A stretch of 64,000 nt of DNA from Xanthobacter autotrophicus (GTDB taxonomy: Bacteria; Pseudomonadota; Alphaproteobacteria; Rhizobiales; Xanthobacteraceae): positions 1 through 64,000 of the forward strand of contig NZ_VAUP01000009.1 of the NCBI RefSeq assembly GCF_005871085.1, given 5' to 3'. Both the position numbers and the translations under genes were made by a program. Shown here piece by piece: positions 54,558 to 64,000 of the stretch. The notes under the pieces are model-generated. The model was not told where the DNA came from. It worked only from the letters and a program-made list of their open reading frames with translations, and ran no database searches. Each line of letters starts with the position of its first letter. Position 1 is the first letter of the stretch.

Positions 54558-54879
54558 CTGTCCACCCCATGTGCTGGCGATGTGAAAACCGCCTGTGATC
54601 AGTGACGTCCCGGCCCTCGGGCCGTGACCAAACGGTTTGCCCGCGCCAGATCCACCCCGACACCTGGGCGCCCACTCAAAGACCCGGCACCCCATACCGG
54701 TGCCTCGGCCAGAGCGCGACCCGACCGGATCAAATCCCTATCCGATCTCATTGCGATTCAATCAGATCGGCGCGTACTCTCATCCTTGCGCGCGGCGGCT
54801 GGTGCGCTTCAGCAAGAATTCTCACCCGAATCCGGTATCATTCCAAAAACTGTCGTTGCGTCATCTTCTGGAGGCCGCC
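54558..54879. other. divergent control region with a dispersed element
   Basis: A 322-base gap between outward-reading genes. A stretch at 54751-54780 (reverse complement GCGCCGATCTGATTGAATCG) belongs to the short dispersed element also seen near 16,482 and 38,611. No gene is seen. Confidence 0.5.
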
Positions 54880-56130
54880 ATGGACGAGCTGATCTTCCGC
54901 CTCGCGGTCGCGCTCGCCATCGGACTGGTGGTGGGGGTGGAGCGGGGCTGGCGGGAACGCACCGAGCCGCCCGGAAGCCGCACCGCCGGCGTGCGCACCT
55001 ATACCCTGTGCGGCCTGCTCGGCGGCGTCAGCGCGGCGCTCTCCCAAGCACTGGAGAGCCCAGCCGTCTTCATCGCCGCAAGCCTCGGCTTCGCCGGTGT
55101 CTTCGCTGGCTTCAAATATCGCGAGATGGTGAAGGACAACGATTTCGGCATCACCGGCATCATCGCCGCCATGCTGGTGTTCGCCCTCGGAGCGCTGGCC
55201 GTGGCGGGCGACCCGGCCGCGGCGGGCGCTGCCGCCATCGCCGCCACGGGGCTTCTGGCGGCGCGCGAAATGCTGCACGGCCTTCTCGCCAAGCTCACCT
55301 GGGTGGAACTGCGCTCGGCGCTGGTCCTGCTGGGCATGACGGTGATCGTGCTGCCCCTGCTGCCGGATCGCACCCTCGACCCATTCGACAGCATCAACCT
55401 GCGGCAGATCTGGCTGTTCATGGTGCTCACCGCCACGATCTCCTTCGCCGGCTATGTGGCGGTGAGGGTGGCGGGGCCGGAAAAGGGCATCCTCATCAGC
55501 GCTCTGGCAGGCGCTCTGGTGTCCTCCACCGCCGTCACCATCGCCTTTGCCCGGCGCGCGGCGGCCGGGGAGCCAACCACCTTGCTTGCCGGCGGGGCGG
55601 CACTGGCGGCCATGGTCTCGCTGTTGCGCGTGCTGGCGATCTGCATGGTGGTAGCGCCCAGCCTGCTCACCACCCTCGCCCCGCCGGCGCTGGCGGCGGC
55701 CCTGGCCTTTGCGATCGCGGGCGGCCTCCTGGTGCGCCATGCTGGGGATGCGGAGGGCGAGGCCAGCCTCGGCAACCCGTTCGAACTTGGCCCTCTCGCC
55801 GCCTTCGCCGGGATGTTCGGCTTCGTCTCGGCGGTCAGCGGCATCCTCCTGAAATATGTGGGGCCGGGCAGCCTTTACCTCGTCAGCGCTGTGGCCGGCA
55901 TCGTAGACGTGGACGTGCCGTCCCTGAACGCCGCTCGGCTCGCGGGCAACGGCCTGTCGCTGCATGGCGCCGCCCTCGCCATCCTGATCGCCATGGGCAT
56001 GAACGCGCTGGGGCGGGTGGGGTTCGCGGCGGCGGCCGGTCCCGCGGGCTTCACCCTGCGTCTTGGCTCGGCCACTGCCGCTGCAGCGGGAGCGGCGCTT
56101 GTCGTCCTGCTGATCGTGCAGGGGTGGTGA
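54880..56130 (+). CDS. MgtC/SapB-DUF4010 family membrane protein
   Basis: A 416-residue inner-membrane protein with about 12 membrane segments. The N-terminal MgtC-like domain shows LAIGLVVGVERGWRERT and GVRTYTLCGLLGGV. The C-terminal two thirds is the DUF4010 region (ISALAGALVSSTAVTIAFAR). MgtC domains relate to Mg2+ and acid adaptation, but the role of this long form is not known. GGAGG lies 5 bases before the ATG and fixes the start, so longer upstream frames were dropped. The gene after it is recJ, 49 bases on. Confidence 0.88.
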   Translation: MDELIFRLAVALAIGLVVGVERGWRERTEPPGSRTAGVRTYTLCGLLGGVSAALSQALESPAVFIAASLGFAGVFAGFKYREMVKDNDFGITGIIAAMLVFALGALAVAGDPAAAGAAAIAATGLLAAREMLHGLLAKLTWVELRSALVLLGMTVIVLPLLPDRTLDPFDSINLRQIWLFMVLTATISFAGYVAVRVAGPEKGILISALAGALVSSTAVTIAFARRAAAGEPTTLLAGGAALAAMVSLLRVLAICMVVAPSLLTTLAPPALAAALAFAIAGGLLVRHAGDAEGEASLGNPFELGPLAAFAGMFGFVSAVSGILLKYVGPGSLYLVSAVAGIVDVDVPSLNAARLAGNGLSLHGAALAILIAMGMNALGRVGFAAAAGPAGFTLRLGSATAAAAGAALVVLLIVQGW

Positions 56131-56179
56131 TCGCTTCCGGTCGCTCGACGGGAGAGGCCGCATCTGGCTTGATGCACGC

Positions 56180-57979
56180 GTGAACATAGCCCTGCCGAAT
56201 CGCCTCTTCCTCGACGTCGCCCGCTCCGCCACCGGCCGCACCTGGCGCGAGCGCTTGGACGTGCGCGGCGCCCAGACCGCCCTCGCCATGGCCCAGCGCA
56301 CTGGCATCAGCGAGCTGCTGGCCCGCGTGCTGGCCGGCCGCGACGTGCCACTGGATGGGGTGGAGCAATATCTTGACCCCTCCATCCGCAGCCTTCTGCC
56401 CGATCCCGACACCCTCACCGACATGGGCGCCGCCGTGGCGCGCCTTGCGCATGCGGTGACGAGCGGCGAGCAGGTGGCGGTGTTCGGCGACTATGACGTG
56501 GACGGCGCCTGCGCCACCGCCCTCATGGTGGGGGTGCTGCGGGCGGCGGGGCTCGACCCGCTGTTCCACATTCCCGACCGCATCTTCGAGGGCTATGGCC
56601 CCAATGTGCCGGCCATCGAGCAATTGGCGGCGCGGGGCGTCACGCTGCTGGTGACGGTGGATTGCGGCACCACCTCCATGGAGCCTTTGGCCGCCGCCCG
56701 GCGCCTCGGCATGGATACGGTGGTGATTGACCACCACCAGTCCGGCGAGCGCCTGCCGGAGGCCGCCGCCATCGTGAACCCCAATCGGGAGGACGACCTC
56801 TCGGGCCTCGGCCATGTGTGCGCGGCGGGCCTTGCCTTCGTCACCGCCGTGGGGCTGGTGCGGGCGCTGCGCCAGAGCGGCCATTTCAACACCACCCGCC
56901 CGGCCCCGGACCTGCTCGAGACGCTGGATCTGGTGGCGCTCGCCACGGTGGCGGACGTGGTGCCACTGAAGGGCCTCAACCGTGCCTTCGTCACCAAGGG
57001 CCTCCTCGCCATGCGGCGGCGCGGCCGCATCGGCCTCACCGCGCTGATGGATGCGGCCCGGCTCGACGGGCCACCGCGCCCGTTCCACCTCGGCTTCCTC
57101 ATCGGCCCGCGTATCAATGCCGGCGGGCGCATCGGCGAGGCGACGCTGGGGGCGAAACTCCTCCTCACCCAGGACCCGGCCGAGGCCCGCCAGATCGCCG
57201 CCGAGCTGGACCGGCTCAACGGCGAGCGGCAGGAGGTGGAACGCGCCATCCTCGCCGCCGCCGAGGCGGAGGCCGAGGCCGCGCTGGGCCTCAGCGACGA
57301 AGGCTCAGTGATTGTGGTGAGTGGGGATGGCTGGCATCCCGGCGTGGTGGGTCTCGTGGCGTCGCGGCTGAAGGAGCGCTTCCAGCGCCCCGCCTTCGCC
57401 ATCGCCTTCAACGGTGAGACCGGCACCGGCTCCGGCCGCTCGCTGCCCGGCGTCGACATCGGCCGCGCCGTGCGGGCGGCGCTGGAGGCGGGACTGCTGG
57501 TGAAGGGCGGCGGCCACGCCATGGCGGCCGGCCTGACCGTGGAGCGCTCACGCCTCGGCGCCTTGCGCGCCGCGTTCGAGCAGCGCCTCGCCGCCGACGT
57601 GGCGCGGGCGCGGGCCGAGGGCACCCTCTCCATCGACGGCGCGCTCACCGCTCGGGGGGCGACGACGGACCTTGTCGAGATGGTCTCCCGCGCCGGCCCG
57701 TTCGGCGCCGGCAATGCGGAGCCGGTGTTCGCCTTTCCCGGCCACCGCATCAGCTATGTGGAGAGCTTCGGCGCCGGCCATGTGCGGGCGCGCATCTCGT
57801 CCCCGGACGGCACCACCCTGAAGGCCACCGCCTTCCGCTGCGCCGAGGAGCCCCTGGGCCGCGCCCTGCTGGCCGCGCGCGGGCGGCCTCTGCATGTGGC
57901 CGGAAGCCTGGAGCTGGACACCTGGCAGGGGGAGACCCGCGTCGCCCTGCGCATCCGCGACGTGGCCGAGCCGGGCTGA
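56180..57979 (+). CDS. recJ: single-stranded-DNA-specific exonuclease RecJ
   Basis: A 5'-3' exonuclease used in RecF-type recombination and mismatch repair. It has 599 residues. DHH-domain motifs are VFGDYDVDGACATALM near residue 98, TVDCGTTSMEP near 160 and VIDHHQSGERLPEA near 182. The DHHA1 domain has VKGGGHAMAAGLTVERS near 440. The C-terminal OB fold follows. The start is a GTG with no strong ribosome site. An alternative downstream start is possible. Confidence 0.96.
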   Translation: MNIALPNRLFLDVARSATGRTWRERLDVRGAQTALAMAQRTGISELLARVLAGRDVPLDGVEQYLDPSIRSLLPDPDTLTDMGAAVARLAHAVTSGEQVAVFGDYDVDGACATALMVGVLRAAGLDPLFHIPDRIFEGYGPNVPAIEQLAARGVTLLVTVDCGTTSMEPLAAARRLGMDTVVIDHHQSGERLPEAAAIVNPNREDDLSGLGHVCAAGLAFVTAVGLVRALRQSGHFNTTRPAPDLLETLDLVALATVADVVPLKGLNRAFVTKGLLAMRRRGRIGLTALMDAARLDGPPRPFHLGFLIGPRINAGGRIGEATLGAKLLLTQDPAEARQIAAELDRLNGERQEVERAILAAAEAEAEAALGLSDEGSVIVVSGDGWHPGVVGLVASRLKERFQRPAFAIAFNGETGTGSGRSLPGVDIGRAVRAALEAGLLVKGGGHAMAAGLTVERSRLGALRAAFEQRLAADVARARAEGTLSIDGALTARGATTDLVEMVSRAGPFGAGNAEPVFAFPGHRISYVESFGAGHVRARISSPDGTTLKATAFRCAEEPLGRALLAARGRPLHVAGSLELDTWQGETRVALRIRDVAEPG

Positions 57980-58058
57980 GGCGCGGCCCGCGTGGTGGTC
58001 CTGACCATGCGCCGGACGGTTTAATCCATCTGATCGATACTATCTGAAGGGTTCTTGC

Positions 58059-58745
58059 GTGAAGGGACTGCTCACGATCCTGCTCTGCTTCAATGCCGGC
58101 TTCGTGGATGCGGCCGGCTTTGTCGCCCTCGGCGGGCTATTCGCCGCCCACGTCACCGGCAATATCGTGATCATCGCAGCGGCTGTGGCCCATGGCGATA
58201 TGCCGTCGCTGGCCAAGATCATCGCCATTCCGGTGTTTGCCGTGGTGGTGATTGCTTCGCGGCAGTTCAGCCAATCCATGGCAGCCCGCGGTCGGGACGA
58301 TTTCCGCATGCTGATGGCGGTGAAGCTCGTGCTGCTCGCCCATGCGGCGCTGGTGGCGGTTCAATCGGGGCCCTTTCCCGATCCAGACACGACGGCCGCC
58401 ACCATGATGGCGATGACGCTTGTCAGCGCCATGGCGTTGCAGAACGCGCTCCACCGCACCCACCTCACCGACACGCCACCCTCGACCGTCATGACCGGCA
58501 CGCTCACGCAGATCCTGCTGGACCTGAGCAGTCTCTGGCGGCCGGTGGCGGGTGCCGATGTGGCGCAGAACCGCGCCCGCCTCGCCCGCATGAGCACGAA
58601 TCTGGGCGCCTTTACCTTGGGCTGCGGGACCGCCGGCCTGCTCTATCTGACCGTGGGCATGTGGTGCATGCTGCTGCCGCCGCTGGTCGCTGCGGCGGAG
58701 ATCTTCACTTTGGGGCCGGACAAAAGCGCCGTTGGGGTCGGCTGA
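58059..58745 (+). CDS. YoaK/DUF1275 family membrane protein
   Basis: A 228-residue protein with six hydrophobic segments. The family N-terminus LLCFNAGFVDAAGFVALGGL and HVTGNIVIIAAAV are clear, as is TGTLTQILLDLSSLW near residue 145. The function of this family is unknown, and distant similarity to transporters has been proposed. The GTG start has AAGGG 7 bases upstream. Confidence 0.88.
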   Translation: MKGLLTILLCFNAGFVDAAGFVALGGLFAAHVTGNIVIIAAAVAHGDMPSLAKIIAIPVFAVVVIASRQFSQSMAARGRDDFRMLMAVKLVLLAHAALVAVQSGPFPDPDTTAATMMAMTLVSAMALQNALHRTHLTDTPPSTVMTGTLTQILLDLSSLWRPVAGADVAQNRARLARMSTNLGAFTLGCGTAGLLYLTVGMWCMLLPPLVAAAEIFTLGPDKSAVGVG

Positions 58746-58760
58746 ACCCCCGCCCTGCCC

Positions 58761-59255
58761 TCACCGTTCCTCGGACACCCGGAGCGCGGCGCGGCCGGTG
58801 ATCTTGCGCTTGCGCGGGGCCGGCGCGATGGCCGGTTGATCCTTGGCGGCCTCGTCCTTCGCAGCCACATCCTTGCCGGCGGGCGCCTTCCTGGACGCCG
58901 CTTTCTTCGCCGGCTTCTCGGGCGCAGCGGCGGGCGCACGGCTGCCATCAGCAAGGGCGAGCAGGGCCTTGATGCGATCCCCCGGCTGGGCCAGCGCCGG
59001 CCCGTGGGGATCGGCGCGGGTGAGCAGGACCTTGGTCTTGGGCGCGGGCACGCCGTCCAGCGCCTCGGCGAAGGCCGCAGGACCGAGCAAAGTGCGGATC
59101 TGCCGGACCTCATCCAGCGTGGTGCCGTCGGCGATCAGCTGGGCGCGCACGATTTCGTTCACCGCCTTGCGCGCGGCATTTCCGGCGGCGGAAAACAGCG
59201 CGGCCTTGTCGCCGATGGCCCCGATCAGCCGGAAGAAATCGGTTTCCTCACTCAT
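58761..59255 (-). CDS. small basic Lys/Ala-rich protein overlapping the ParA-like gene
   Basis: A 164-residue protein of no family I recognise. Residues 1-105 look folded and helical (FFRLIGAIGDKAALFSAAGN, TTLDEVRQIRTLLGPAAFAE). Residues 106-150 are low-complexity, rich in Ala, Lys, Pro (PEKPAKKAASRKAPAGKDVA). The end is KRKITGRAALRVSEER. The tail resembles histone-like nucleic-acid-binding tails. Its ATG lies inside the last codons of the ParA-like gene (8-base overlap), so the two are translated together. It could be the adaptor or cargo-binding partner of that ATPase. This is inference. Confidence 0.7.
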   Translation of the reverse strand: MSEETDFFRLIGAIGDKAALFSAAGNAARKAVNEIVRAQLIADGTTLDEVRQIRTLLGPAAFAEALDGVPAPKTKVLLTRADPHGPALAQPGDRIKALLALADGSRAPAAAPEKPAKKAASRKAPAGKDVAAKDEAAKDQPAIAPAPRKRKITGRAALRVSEER

Positions 59256-60156
59256 CGAGCCGTCTCCGTGTCTCGCTCACGAGGTCGCGCACCTGACCCA
59301 GCGCCCGGTTCCACTTTTGCTCGAACGTGGGCGCATAGGGAAAGTTCTCCGGATCCATGGCCCGCTCGATGGACGCCTGGTTGTCCACCTCCAGATCGAA
59401 CATCTCGAACACTGCGTCCGGCTCGTTCGCTTCGTTGCGCAGGCTGGCGAGGGTCTCGCGATGCTGGATCTTGTTGCCGTTCACCCGGCTCGCCAGCACC
59501 ACCGGCCGTCGCTTGGGCTGCGGCAGCGCGGAGCGGGTGACGTGGGCATTCTCCCACACCGAGGCGCGGAAGGCATCAAAGCCGAGAGTGGACAGATAAT
59601 CGGGGATGGTGGGCACCACCACCATGTCGGCAAGGCGGATGGCCACCTCGGTGAAGGCGGAGATGCCAGGGGCGCAATCGAACACCACATAATCGTAGCG
59701 TGTGCGCAGCAGGGCCAGCGCTTCCTCGAGCACCTTCAGCGACTGGCCTTCCAGCGAGCGGATGCCGTAATTCTTCTCGGTGAGACGCAGCACGATCTCC
59801 CGCTCCAGAAGGCGCAGGCGGGGGCTGGCCACCACCATGTCGATGGCCAGCGGCTCGCCGGCCTTCATGACGTGGGAGATGTCGCGCGCCAGATAGTCGG
59901 TGATGGGGGTGCGGTCGCCATAGAGCAGACGGTCGGCGAGGAAGGATGTCACCGACCGGCGCTGTTCCAGAATGACCTTCAACTGGTCGTCCGGGGCGAA
60001 GCAATAGGAGGCGTTGGCCTGGGCATCGAGGTCGAGCACCACAACCCTGTGCCCGGCCTCGGCCAGCCCTTCCGCCAGCATGACCACCGTAGTGGTCTTG
60101 CCGACGCCCCCCTTCATGTTGGCAACCGCGATCACTCGCCCGTCAGCGTCCGCCAT
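59248..60156 (-). CDS. orphan ParA/MinD-type ATPase
   Basis: A 302-residue ATPase of the ParA family. The deviant Walker A is NMKGGVGKTTTVVMLAEGL (Lys at residue 15 and Lys 20), Walker A' is VVVLDLDAQANASY, and Walker B is YDYVVFDCAPGISAF near residue 150. There is no parB, parS site, repA or replication gene near it, and it lacks the DNA-binding N-terminus of plasmid ParA type Ia. It is therefore more likely a positioning ATPase for a cell structure than a plasmid or chromosome partition protein. Its only linked gene is the overlapping small basic protein. Confidence 0.9.
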   Translation of the reverse strand: MADADGRVIAVANMKGGVGKTTTVVMLAEGLAEAGHRVVVLDLDAQANASYCFAPDDQLKVILEQRRSVTSFLADRLLYGDRTPITDYLARDISHVMKAGEPLAIDMVVASPRLRLLEREIVLRLTEKNYGIRSLEGQSLKVLEEALALLRTRYDYVVFDCAPGISAFTEVAIRLADMVVVPTIPDYLSTLGFDAFRASVWENAHVTRSALPQPKRRPVVLASRVNGNKIQHRETLASLRNEANEPDAVFEMFDLEVDNQASIERAMDPENFPYAPTFEQKWNRALGQVRDLVSETRRRLDE

Positions 60157-60225
60157 CGGTGCCTGCCCCGCCCGTTTGTGCGTCGCAACATAACGGGGGA
60201 GTGAGGCCTGCTCAATACAACCCGG

Positions 60226-61617
60226 TCAATAAAGCCCGGTCAGATAGTAGAAGCCGATGACGAAAAATACCGCCATCGTCTTGATGAGCGTGATGGCGAA
60301 GATATCGCCGTAGGACTGACGGTGCGACAGCCCCGTCACCGCGAGCAAGGTGATGACCGCGCCGTTGTGCGGCAAGGTATCCATGCCGCCCGAGGCCATG
60401 GAGGCCACGCGGTGCATCACTTCCAGCGGAATGCCATGGGCGTGGGCCTGGGCGATGAACTGCTCCGACATGGCGGCCAGCGCGATGGACAGGCCCCCCG
60501 AGGCCGAGCCGGTGATGCCGGCCAGCGTCGTGACGGTGATCGCCTCGTTGATGAGCGGGTTGGGGATGGCGCTCAGCGCCCCCTTGATGACGAGGAAGCC
60601 GGGCAGCGCCGCGATCACCGCGCCGAAGCCGTATTCCGTCGCCGTGTTCAGGCTGGCGAGCAGCGCGCCGGAGACGGCGTCGCGGGAGCCACCGGAGAAC
60701 TTGCCGGCGATGGCCTTGAAGCCGAACACCGCCACCGTGAGGATGCCCAGCAGCAGCGCCGCCTGCACCGACCAGATGGCGGCCCAGGTGCCGGTGGGCA
60801 CGCTCACCGCCGCCCCGCCGTCCACCAGGGTGGCGCTGGCGGTGGGGCCGAACCAGCCGGGGATGAGCTTGGCGAAGACGAGGTTGGCGATGCCCACCAC
60901 CACCAGCGGCAGCAGCGCGAGGAAGGGTGAGACCAGCGGCACGCTGGTGTCCACCACCACCTCGTTCATGTGGCCCTCGCCATAGCCCTCACCCTTCCGC
61001 TGCGCCTGGCGGCGGCGGAACTCCAGGTAGCTCATGCCCACCACCACCATGAAGATGGAGCCGACAATGCCGAGGATGGGCGCGGCATAGGCCGTGGTCT
61101 TGAAGAAGGTGGTGGGGATGATGTTCTGGATCTGCGGGGTGCCGGGCAGCGTATCCATGGTGAAGGAGAAGGCGCCGAGCGCCACCACGGCCGGCAGCAG
61201 ACGCTTGGGAATGCCCACCTGGCGGAACATCTCGGCACCGAACGGGTAAATGGCGAACACCACCACGAACAGCGACACGCCGCCATATGTGAGCACCGCG
61301 CCCACCAGGACGATGGACAGGATGGCGCGCCCAGGGCCCAGCAGCTTCACGATGGAGGCGACGATGGAGCGCGAGAAGCCGGACAGCTCGATGAGCTTGC
61401 CGAACACCGCGCCCAGCAGGAACACCGGGAAGTAGAGCTTGATGAAGCCCACCATCTTTTCCATGAACAGGCCGGAAAAGATGACGGGCACCGCCGACGG
61501 ATCCGTCAGCAGGACGGCGCCGATGGCCGCAACGGGCGCGAACAGGATCACGCTGAAGCCCCGATAGGCCACCAGCATCAGGAAGCCGAGCGCGGCAAGG
61601 CAAATGAGGAAGCTCAT
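60226..61617 (-). CDS. GntP-family gluconate/organic acid:H+ symporter
   Basis: A 463-residue inner-membrane permease with about 12-14 membrane segments. Family segments are GLFMEKMVGFIKLYFPVFLL near residue 50, YGGVSLFVVVFAIYPFGAEM near 112, FTMDTLPGTPQIQNIIPTTF near 152, and GITGSASGGLSIAL with MASGGMDTLPHNGAVIT near 400. GntP proteins take up gluconate, but others carry hydroxybutyrate or similar acids, and proximity to PHA genes proves nothing. The ATG at 61617 is followed directly by the first membrane segment. Confidence 0.9.
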   Translation of the reverse strand: MSFLICLAALGFLMLVAYRGFSVILFAPVAAIGAVLLTDPSAVPVIFSGLFMEKMVGFIKLYFPVFLLGAVFGKLIELSGFSRSIVASIVKLLGPGRAILSIVLVGAVLTYGGVSLFVVVFAIYPFGAEMFRQVGIPKRLLPAVVALGAFSFTMDTLPGTPQIQNIIPTTFFKTTAYAAPILGIVGSIFMVVVGMSYLEFRRRQAQRKGEGYGEGHMNEVVVDTSVPLVSPFLALLPLVVVGIANLVFAKLIPGWFGPTASATLVDGGAAVSVPTGTWAAIWSVQAALLLGILTVAVFGFKAIAGKFSGGSRDAVSGALLASLNTATEYGFGAVIAALPGFLVIKGALSAIPNPLINEAITVTTLAGITGSASGGLSIALAAMSEQFIAQAHAHGIPLEVMHRVASMASGGMDTLPHNGAVITLLAVTGLSHRQSYGDIFAITLIKTMAVFFVIGFYYLTGLY

Positions 61618-62143
61618 GGGATATCCGGGAATCGAGATGGGAAAATAGTAACGGGAGGTTGGGAAGCTACCCTGCCCTATAATCTTTGGCGACTAGACTT
61701 GAGTTTGTGTCCCCAGCGTCAGCTGCGCCGGCTCAAGAACACCCGTTAAGAGTGCGGACGGCGCTCCTGCGGACCCACGTGGAGCCGGCAGCGAAACGGG
61801 GAATCGTCGCGACAGGCACACTGCCGGAGCCACCCCGTGCGGATCCCCCACGCCAATGGTCGACCTGCACCTCAGCCGGGACACGGCGCACGGGCCACCC
61901 ATAGAGGCGTGAGCGCGGCAGGATCAGCGGCCCGCTGTCCTGCCGAGCGGAATTTCCGTTGCACGGAACGACCCGTTGCAAGACCTTACCGGCCGCGCTC
62001 TTGCCGCGCGCCTGTCCGCCTTCCGACCAGTTGGTGGCCATGCAGCCGGCTCGCGGTCGCGGACATTGGATCTGCAGAAACGCGCGATTGATACCGGGAT
62101 ACCCCCTTTACTTCAACATTCCAATAATCGATAGAGTGTTCAC
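61618..62143. other. divergent control region between the permease and ArsR genes
   Basis: A 526-base gap between outward-reading genes with no believable frame. The right end, 62090-62143, is A+T-rich and holds the candidate ArsR operator. A CCTATAATC word at 61677-61685 could be a -10 element, but its partner is not clear. Confidence 0.5.
62115..62140 (+). promoter_or_regulatory. candidate ArsR/SmtB operator
   Basis: AACATTC and GAGTGTT (complement AACACTC, one difference) form an imperfect inverted repeat 12 bases apart in an A+T-rich stretch directly before the arsR-like ATG at 62144. The place and form fit autoregulation by an ArsR-family repressor. Confidence 0.4.
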
Positions 62144-62455
62144 ATGAGTTTCGACGCAAAGCGTTTGCTCACGGACAGGCAGGTGGAAGAAGCGGCGGGG
62201 ATGTTCTCTGCGCTTGCCGATCCCCAGCGCCTACGGCTGCTCATCCTTCTCGCCGGCCGGGAAATTTCGGTTTCCGAGCTGGCGGCGGCGCAGGGGGAAA
62301 AGCTGTCGACACTGTCCGCGCGGCTCAAGGTCCTGCACGCGGCGCGCCTGGTGGGGCGCCGTCGGGAGGGCAAGTCGATCCTTTACCACCTGGCGGACGA
62401 CCATGTGCTGGCGCTCGTGTCCAGCGCCGTCGACCACGCCTGCGAGACCCATTGA
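62144..62455 (+). CDS. ArsR/SmtB-family transcriptional repressor
   Basis: A 103-residue winged-helix regulator. EAAGMFSALADPQRLRLLIL is the family opening and EISVSELAAAQGEKLSTLSA the recognition helix region, followed by LKVLHAARLVGRRREGKSIL and YHLADDHVLALV. The C-terminal VDHACETH holds Cys and His that may form an alpha5-type metal site (zinc, nickel or cobalt), whereas the alpha3 CxC motif of arsenic or cadmium sensors is absent. The gene after it starts 17 bases on and encodes a His-rich protein, so metal control is likely. Confidence 0.9.
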   Translation: MSFDAKRLLTDRQVEEAAGMFSALADPQRLRLLILLAGREISVSELAAAQGEKLSTLSARLKVLHAARLVGRRREGKSILYHLADDHVLALVSSAVDHACETH

Positions 62456-62472
62456 GCACGAGGGTGAAGCCG

Positions 62473-62829
62473 ATGTCCGAGACCTGCAAGATCCACCCCG
62501 ACCATCCGCACCGGCACGGCCCGGGCTGCGGCCATACGGCGGTCCGCCACGGCGATCATCCGGACTATCTCCACGACGGCCACCTGCATCACATGCACGC
62601 CGACCATGTGGATGAGCATGTGATCGAGGTGAGCGCCATCAACCCGCACCGCTGCACCCCCGACCACGTCTGCGCCGGCCACGAGAAGGGCCATGTGCAC
62701 GGCCCCGGCTGCGGCCACGAGGCGGTGCCCCACGGCGACCATGTGGATTACCTGGTTGACGGCCACCTGCACCATCCGCACGGCGACCATTGCGACGACC
62801 ACGGCCCTGTCGAGATTGTCCGTGGCTGA
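62473..62829 (+). CDS. histidine-rich metal-binding-type protein with internal duplication
   Basis: A 118-residue soluble protein with about a quarter His, plus several Cys and Asp. Two halves repeat the pattern HGPGCGH, then xHGDHxDYLxDGHLHHxH (residues about 14-45 and 73-107). Between them are NPHRCTPDHVCAGHEKGH. No signal peptide is seen, so it is cytoplasmic. It should bind several zinc, nickel or cobalt ions and may store or buffer them. It is in one operon with an ArsR-type repressor. The ATG at 62473 has AGGG 8 bases upstream and is preferred to a TTG at 62452. Confidence 0.8.
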   Translation: MSETCKIHPDHPHRHGPGCGHTAVRHGDHPDYLHDGHLHHMHADHVDEHVIEVSAINPHRCTPDHVCAGHEKGHVHGPGCGHEAVPHGDHVDYLVDGHLHHPHGDHCDDHGPVEIVRG

Positions 62830-62883
62830 AAACGCGGGGATGGCTGGCCTGTGGTGAGCAGCCTGCCCCCGGCTCGGTTCAAG

Positions 62884-62912
62884 ACGGCTGCGCCCGGCGA
62901 GGACGCAGCCGT
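62884..62912. terminator. bidirectional hairpin between the His-rich gene and argC
   Basis: A 9-bp perfect stem ACGGCTGCG / CGCAGCCGT with an 11-base loop and TTT on the right, in the 90-base gap between convergent genes. It can serve both strands. Confidence 0.65.
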
Positions 62913-62919
62913 TTCCGCA

Positions 62920-63972
<1,053 letters not shown>

Positions 63973-64000
63973 TGTGGCTCTCCATCATCGGCGCTCGGGG

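Overview
The window is high-GC DNA from an alphaproteobacterium of the order Hyphomicrobiales, most like a methylotrophic or autotrophic Xanthobacter-type organism. This is an inference. It rests on the hom-glpX-recJ gene order, a class I PHA synthase, two unrelated fructose-1,6-bisphosphatases, and a set of genes of the type used for tetrahydromethanopterin/methanofuran-like C1 cofactors. About 51 complete protein genes and one partial gene can be supported. I saw no tRNA, rRNA or CRISPR array.

Bases 1-25,250 are mainly a surface-polysaccharide locus. After the tail of an ISL3-type transposase come a leftward block with a polymerase-like membrane protein, four GT4 glycosyltransferases, a sugar-nucleotide epimerase and a Wzc-type tyrosine kinase. 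Rightward genes follow: ugd, manC, and the dTDP-rhamnose operon rfbC-rfbB-rfbD-rfbA with GTGA stop/start overlaps. An AGE-family isomerase is convergent to manC. A WcaJ/ExoY-type polyprenyl-phosphate sugar transferase lies further right, beyond fpr, a DMT-family permease and an unknown membrane protein. Together these supply UDP-glucuronate, GDP-mannose and dTDP-rhamnose, load the first sugar on the lipid carrier, extend the chain, polymerise it and control its length. No flippase (Wzx) or outer-membrane exporter (Wza) is visible here.

Bases 25,600-31,700 hold a CinA-like protein and then an ATP-grasp / alpha-E / transglutaminase-like trio, which is a known but functionally obscure amidoligase-type operon. 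A sigma-54-like promoter lies in front of it. An orphan pstB-like ATPase and a HIT protein follow. Bases 31,600-40,900 carry the C1-cofactor genes (beta-RFAP synthase, two ATP-grasp ligases, CitG-like, HisA-like and FolB-like), interrupted by a large leftward autotransporter. A class I FBPase and an AMP-forming acyl-CoA synthetase follow.

Bases 43,900-64,000 are mostly housekeeping: an acetyltransferase, an M16 peptidase overlapping thrC, phaC, a small lipoprotein, an aminotransferase, hom-glpX, an MgtC-type membrane protein, recJ, a YoaK-type protein and a gluconate-type permease. Less ordinary are a ParA-like ATPase that overlaps a small Lys/Ala-rich partner, and an ArsR repressor followed by a very His-rich protein with an internal duplication. 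The window ends with argC. Strong hairpins end several transcription units, and several short repeats sit between genes.
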